Positions 12,748 through 14,696 of a stretch of DNA of 14,696 nt are shown here, piece by piece; the first letter of the stretch is position 1; every line of letters starts with the position of its first letter. A model generated the notes under the pieces. It was not told where the DNA came from and ran no database searches. It saw only the letters and a list, made by a program, of their open reading frames with translations. Source of the DNA: Nitriliruptoraceae bacterium (lineage in GTDB: Bacteria; Actinomycetota; Nitriliruptoria; Nitriliruptorales; Nitriliruptoraceae); NCBI GenBank assembly GCA_007123425.1, contig SKLC01000240.1, positions 1 through 14,696 on the forward strand. The letters are read 5' to 3'. The position numbers and the translations under genes were made by a program.

Positions 12748-14119
12748 GTGGACACGCGTGAGCTGGTGGCGGCCCTCGACCTGGAAGCGATGCGCGCCGC
12801 CCGACACGGTCCCGGCGGATCCGCTGCTGCGCCTCGGTGGCAAGGTGCGCCTGAGCGCCGATCTGCGCGACATCATCCTGGCGGGTCGGTCGGCGGGGCT
12901 GCTGCTGCTCGACCTCGACGGCTTCCGCGCCCTGCGCACCAGCCGTGGCGAGGACCATGCGCGTCGGGTGCTGCGCCTCTACGCCGAGCGGCTGGAGCGC
13001 CTCGAGCAGGTCACCGCCTACTGGCTCGACGAGGACCTGTTCGCGATCCTGCTGCCGCGCGCCGGCGATCCGGTCCTGTGGCTCGACGGGCTCGACGTCG
13101 ACCTCACCCGCGTGGCCGGCTCGCGGGTGTCGGTGGGCACCGCCCGGGTCGTGGGCAGCATCTCGCCGCGGGAGGTCCACCAGCGCGCGGAGATGGCCCT
13201 GCGCGCGGCCAAGCGCCGCGGGGACGGCTCGATCGTCGACATCGACTGGCTCTCGCTGGAGCCCGAGGAGCCGATCACCCCCGAGCGGGCCGCCGCGCTG
13301 CTCCAGATGCTCGACGAGAGCTATCTCCGCGTGCACTACCAGCCCATCGTGGGGCTCGAGACCCACAGCACCATCGGCTTCGAGGCGCTGGCCCGGCCGC
13401 AGCTCGACTACGGGTTCGCCGGGCCCGAGGACGCGTTCGCGGTGGCCGCCAGGCTGGGGCTCACCCCGGAGCTGGACGCGGTCTGCCGGCACTCGATCTT
13501 CAGCGACGGTGCCGGCTTCGACATGCCGCCGCATTCGCGGCTGCACGTCAACGTCGCGCCGGAGGCGCTGGGGCACCGCAGCCTCGGCGGCGGGCTGCTG
13601 CAGGGCCAGCTGCGCGAGGCCGGCCTCACCGCCGACCGCGTCGTCCTCGAGCTCACCGAGCAGGTCGACACCACCGATCCGGTGGTCGAGTCCGAGCTGC
13701 GGCGGCTGGCCACCATGGGCTTCGTCCTCGCCCTCGACGACGTGGGGCAGAGCGGGGCGGGGCTGCGCCACCTCAAGACCGGCCTGTTCGGCATGATCAA
13801 GGTCGCCGACGACGTCATCGCGCAGGCCGCGACCTCACGGCCGGCGCTGGGGGTGATCGAGGCGGCGTGCGCCTTCGCGCGCCAGACCGGCGCCGTGGTG
13901 GTCGCCGAGGGCGTGGAGAGCGCTCCGCTGCTGTCGTTCGTGCGGCGCTACCGCTCGGCGGGCGAGCCCACCGTGCGCATCGACGCCGCCCAGGGATTCC
14001 AGATCGGCAAGCCGCAACCGCAGGCACGCACACGCCCCCGGCCGACCGGCGACGCCGACGGGGACCCGGCGAAACGCACCGACGAGCTGGCTGCCGGCGC
14101 CGAGCGCGTGCAGGGCTGA
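12748..14119 (+). CDS. GGDEF-EAL hybrid protein with degenerate GGDEF and an apparent frameshift near its start
   Basis: The main frame (in-frame GTG at 12758 to stop 14119, 454 codons) encodes a GGDEF-like domain (about 12818-13255) and an EAL domain (about 13280-14010). GGDEF is replaced by DEDLF (13028-13042) and the usual DPLTGLPNR is DPLLRLGGK, so cyclase activity is unlikely. EAL residues are present: Glu at 13382, Asn at 13550, Glu at 13649, Asp-Asp at 13736-13741, Lys at 13799, Glu at 13907, Gln at 13991. Loop 6 reads DDVGQSGAG, and 8 extra residues precede QGF. The beginning looks shifted: from GTG 12748 the other frame reads VDTRELVAALDLEAMRAA, natural-looking, whereas the main frame there is Trp-rich. 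Skipping one C of CCC at 12800-12802 joins them. A GAGGTAGGA site lies 16 nt before 12748. No membrane or sensor domain is visible. Confidence 0.75.
12800..12802 (+). other. Inferred frameshift site in the GGDEF-EAL gene
   Basis: Before this CCC run the plausible reading is the frame of GTG 12748; after it, DTVPADPLLRL continues in the frame that carries the GGDEF and EAL domains. One surplus C would explain it. Neither frame has a stop nearby, so the shift is seen only from protein-like composition. It may be a sequencing error, a mutation, or not real if translation begins at GTG 12758. Confidence 0.4.
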
Positions 14120-14174
14120 CACGGCCTTGCGCCCCGCCGCGCCCGCTGCCACCGTGGTGGCCAGGGAGGCGCGC

Positions 14175-14378
14175 ATGGACTGGTTGCCCACGATCCTGCT
14201 CGTGCTGGTCATGGCGGGGATGATCGGCGCCTTCGGCCGCTACGCCTGGCGCCGCTCGGAGCGCGACTACGAGCGGTACCAGGCCCGGCGCGGCGAGGAC
14301 GAGGACCCCGACCGCGTCGTCGACGACCGTGGCGCGCTCCGCCGGCACTGGGGAGGGTGGGGCCGCCCGGGCATGTAG
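14175..14378 (+). CDS. Small single-pass membrane protein
   Basis: A 67-residue protein, MDWLPTILLVLVMAGMIGAF at its start, with one transmembrane segment (about residues 3-22). A positively charged juxtamembrane stretch (YAWRRSERDYERYQARR) and an acidic, then Gly/Trp/Arg-rich cytoplasmic tail follow (EDEDPDRVVDD, HWGGWGRPG). The positive residues after the segment predict the N-terminus outside and the tail in the cytoplasm. The ATG at 14175 has AGGGAGG 5 nt upstream; an earlier in-frame start at 14127 would add 16 Ala/Pro-rich residues without a ribosome site. It lies 55 nt after the GGDEF-EAL gene on the same strand and could be co-transcribed. The family is not recognised and no function can be given. 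Confidence 0.65.
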   Translation: MDWLPTILLVLVMAGMIGAFGRYAWRRSERDYERYQARRGEDEDPDRVVDDRGALRRHWGGWGRPGM

Positions 14379-14405
14379 GCGGCGGTGGGAGCCGCGGCGG
14401 TTCGG

Positions 14406-14696
14406 TCAGCCGGCGATCTCGGGAGCGAGGTCACGCCACACCCGGGCCTCCCCGGCGTCGGCGGCCCAGGCGCCCAGGCGCATCGCACGGGCCCGTCCGG
14501 CGCCCAGCTGGTCGCGCCAGGTCCACAGCCGCCGCGTGAGGCGGTGCAGGTGGTGCTCGTGGGTGGTGCCCAGCGCCCCGTGGGTCTGGTGGGCGAGCCG
14601 CGCGACCGTGCCGGCGGCATCCACGCAGACCCACACGGCCGCGTCGAGCCGGGCCCGAACCGCCGACGAGGTGGGGTCGACGCTGGCCCGTGCCTG
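14406..14696 (-). CDS. Acyl-CoA dehydrogenase family protein, C-terminal 96 residues (runs off right edge)
   Basis: The frame is open from the right edge to the stop at 14406-14408. The visible part includes ARLDAAVWVCVDAAGTVA, then RLAHQTHGALGTTHEHHLHR and LTRRLWTWRDQLGAG, which matches the C-terminal helical domain of acyl-CoA dehydrogenases. The H-x-HGA-G-T-EHxLHR-TRR segment contributes to FAD and subunit contacts in the tetramer. The catalytic glutamate and the N-terminal domains lie outside the window, so activity and substrate cannot be judged. It resembles actinobacterial FadE-type subunits acting in lipid or sterol breakdown, some of which are inactive partners in heteromers. It converges on the small membrane protein gene with a 27-nt gap. 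The GTG at 14636 is internal, not the start. Confidence 0.78.
   Translation of the reverse strand, partial: QARASVDPTSSAVRARLDAAVWVCVDAAGTVARLAHQTHGALGTTHEHHLHRLTRRLWTWRDQLGAGRARAMRLGAWAADAGEARVWRDLAPEIAG

Noticed and set aside
12748..14223. A 491-codon frame from 12748 without any stop until 14223
   Set aside because: Only its first 18 or so residues look like protein; after 12802 it becomes Arg/Pro/Gly-rich shadow of the GGDEF-EAL frame.

Overview
The window is uniformly very GC-rich, has GTG/ATG starts, purine-rich ribosome binding sites and several TANNNT -10 boxes. Two of those boxes lie exactly 7 nt before an ATG, the pattern of leaderless transcripts. This points to a high-GC actinobacterium (Actinomycetota). 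The FadD19-like acyl-CoA ligase, the Rv3401-like GH65 phosphorylase and the GH65-EAL-ALDH mixture fit a soil or aquatic heterotroph, but genus or order cannot be fixed from sequence alone. Dense antisense open frames, up to about 1,000 codons, are shadows of the real genes.

Left part (1-2377, minus strand): a PP2C-type protein phosphatase, then metZ (O-succinylhomoserine sulfhydrylase), then the N-terminal 87 residues of an unrecognised protein that runs off the left edge. Divergent from these, on the plus strand, come a CaiB/BaiF class III CoA-transferase (2538-3764), a FadD19-like acyl-CoA ligase (3873-5486) and a GH65 disaccharide phosphorylase (5598-7985) that appears leaderless. The divergent PP2C/CoA-transferase promoter region holds two nearly identical 12-bp palindromes centred exactly 40 bp apart.

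Middle (8064-12516): a stand-alone EAL-domain protein converges on a minus-strand block. In transcription order the block is an aldehyde dehydrogenase (11107-12516), a small HNH endonuclease gene with a leaderless signature (10568-11047), tRNA-Gly(TCC) only 13 nt after the HNH stop, a strong hairpin, and a GabD-like succinate-semialdehyde dehydrogenase (8809-10263).

Right part: a GGDEF-EAL hybrid (12748-14119) with a degenerate GGDEF site and an apparent one-base frameshift about 50 bases into the gene, a 67-residue single-pass membrane protein, and the C-terminal end of an acyl-CoA dehydrogenase entering from the right edge.

Functionally the window combines acyl-CoA activation and catabolism (CoA-transferase, acyl-CoA ligase, acyl-CoA dehydrogenase), aldehyde oxidation, disaccharide phosphorolysis, methionine synthesis and two unusual c-di-GMP-type EAL proteins. 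I see no complete defence system, CRISPR array, transposon or secondary-metabolite cluster. The most unusual items are the two aberrant EAL proteins, the HNH-tRNA pair and the paired operator-like palindromes.
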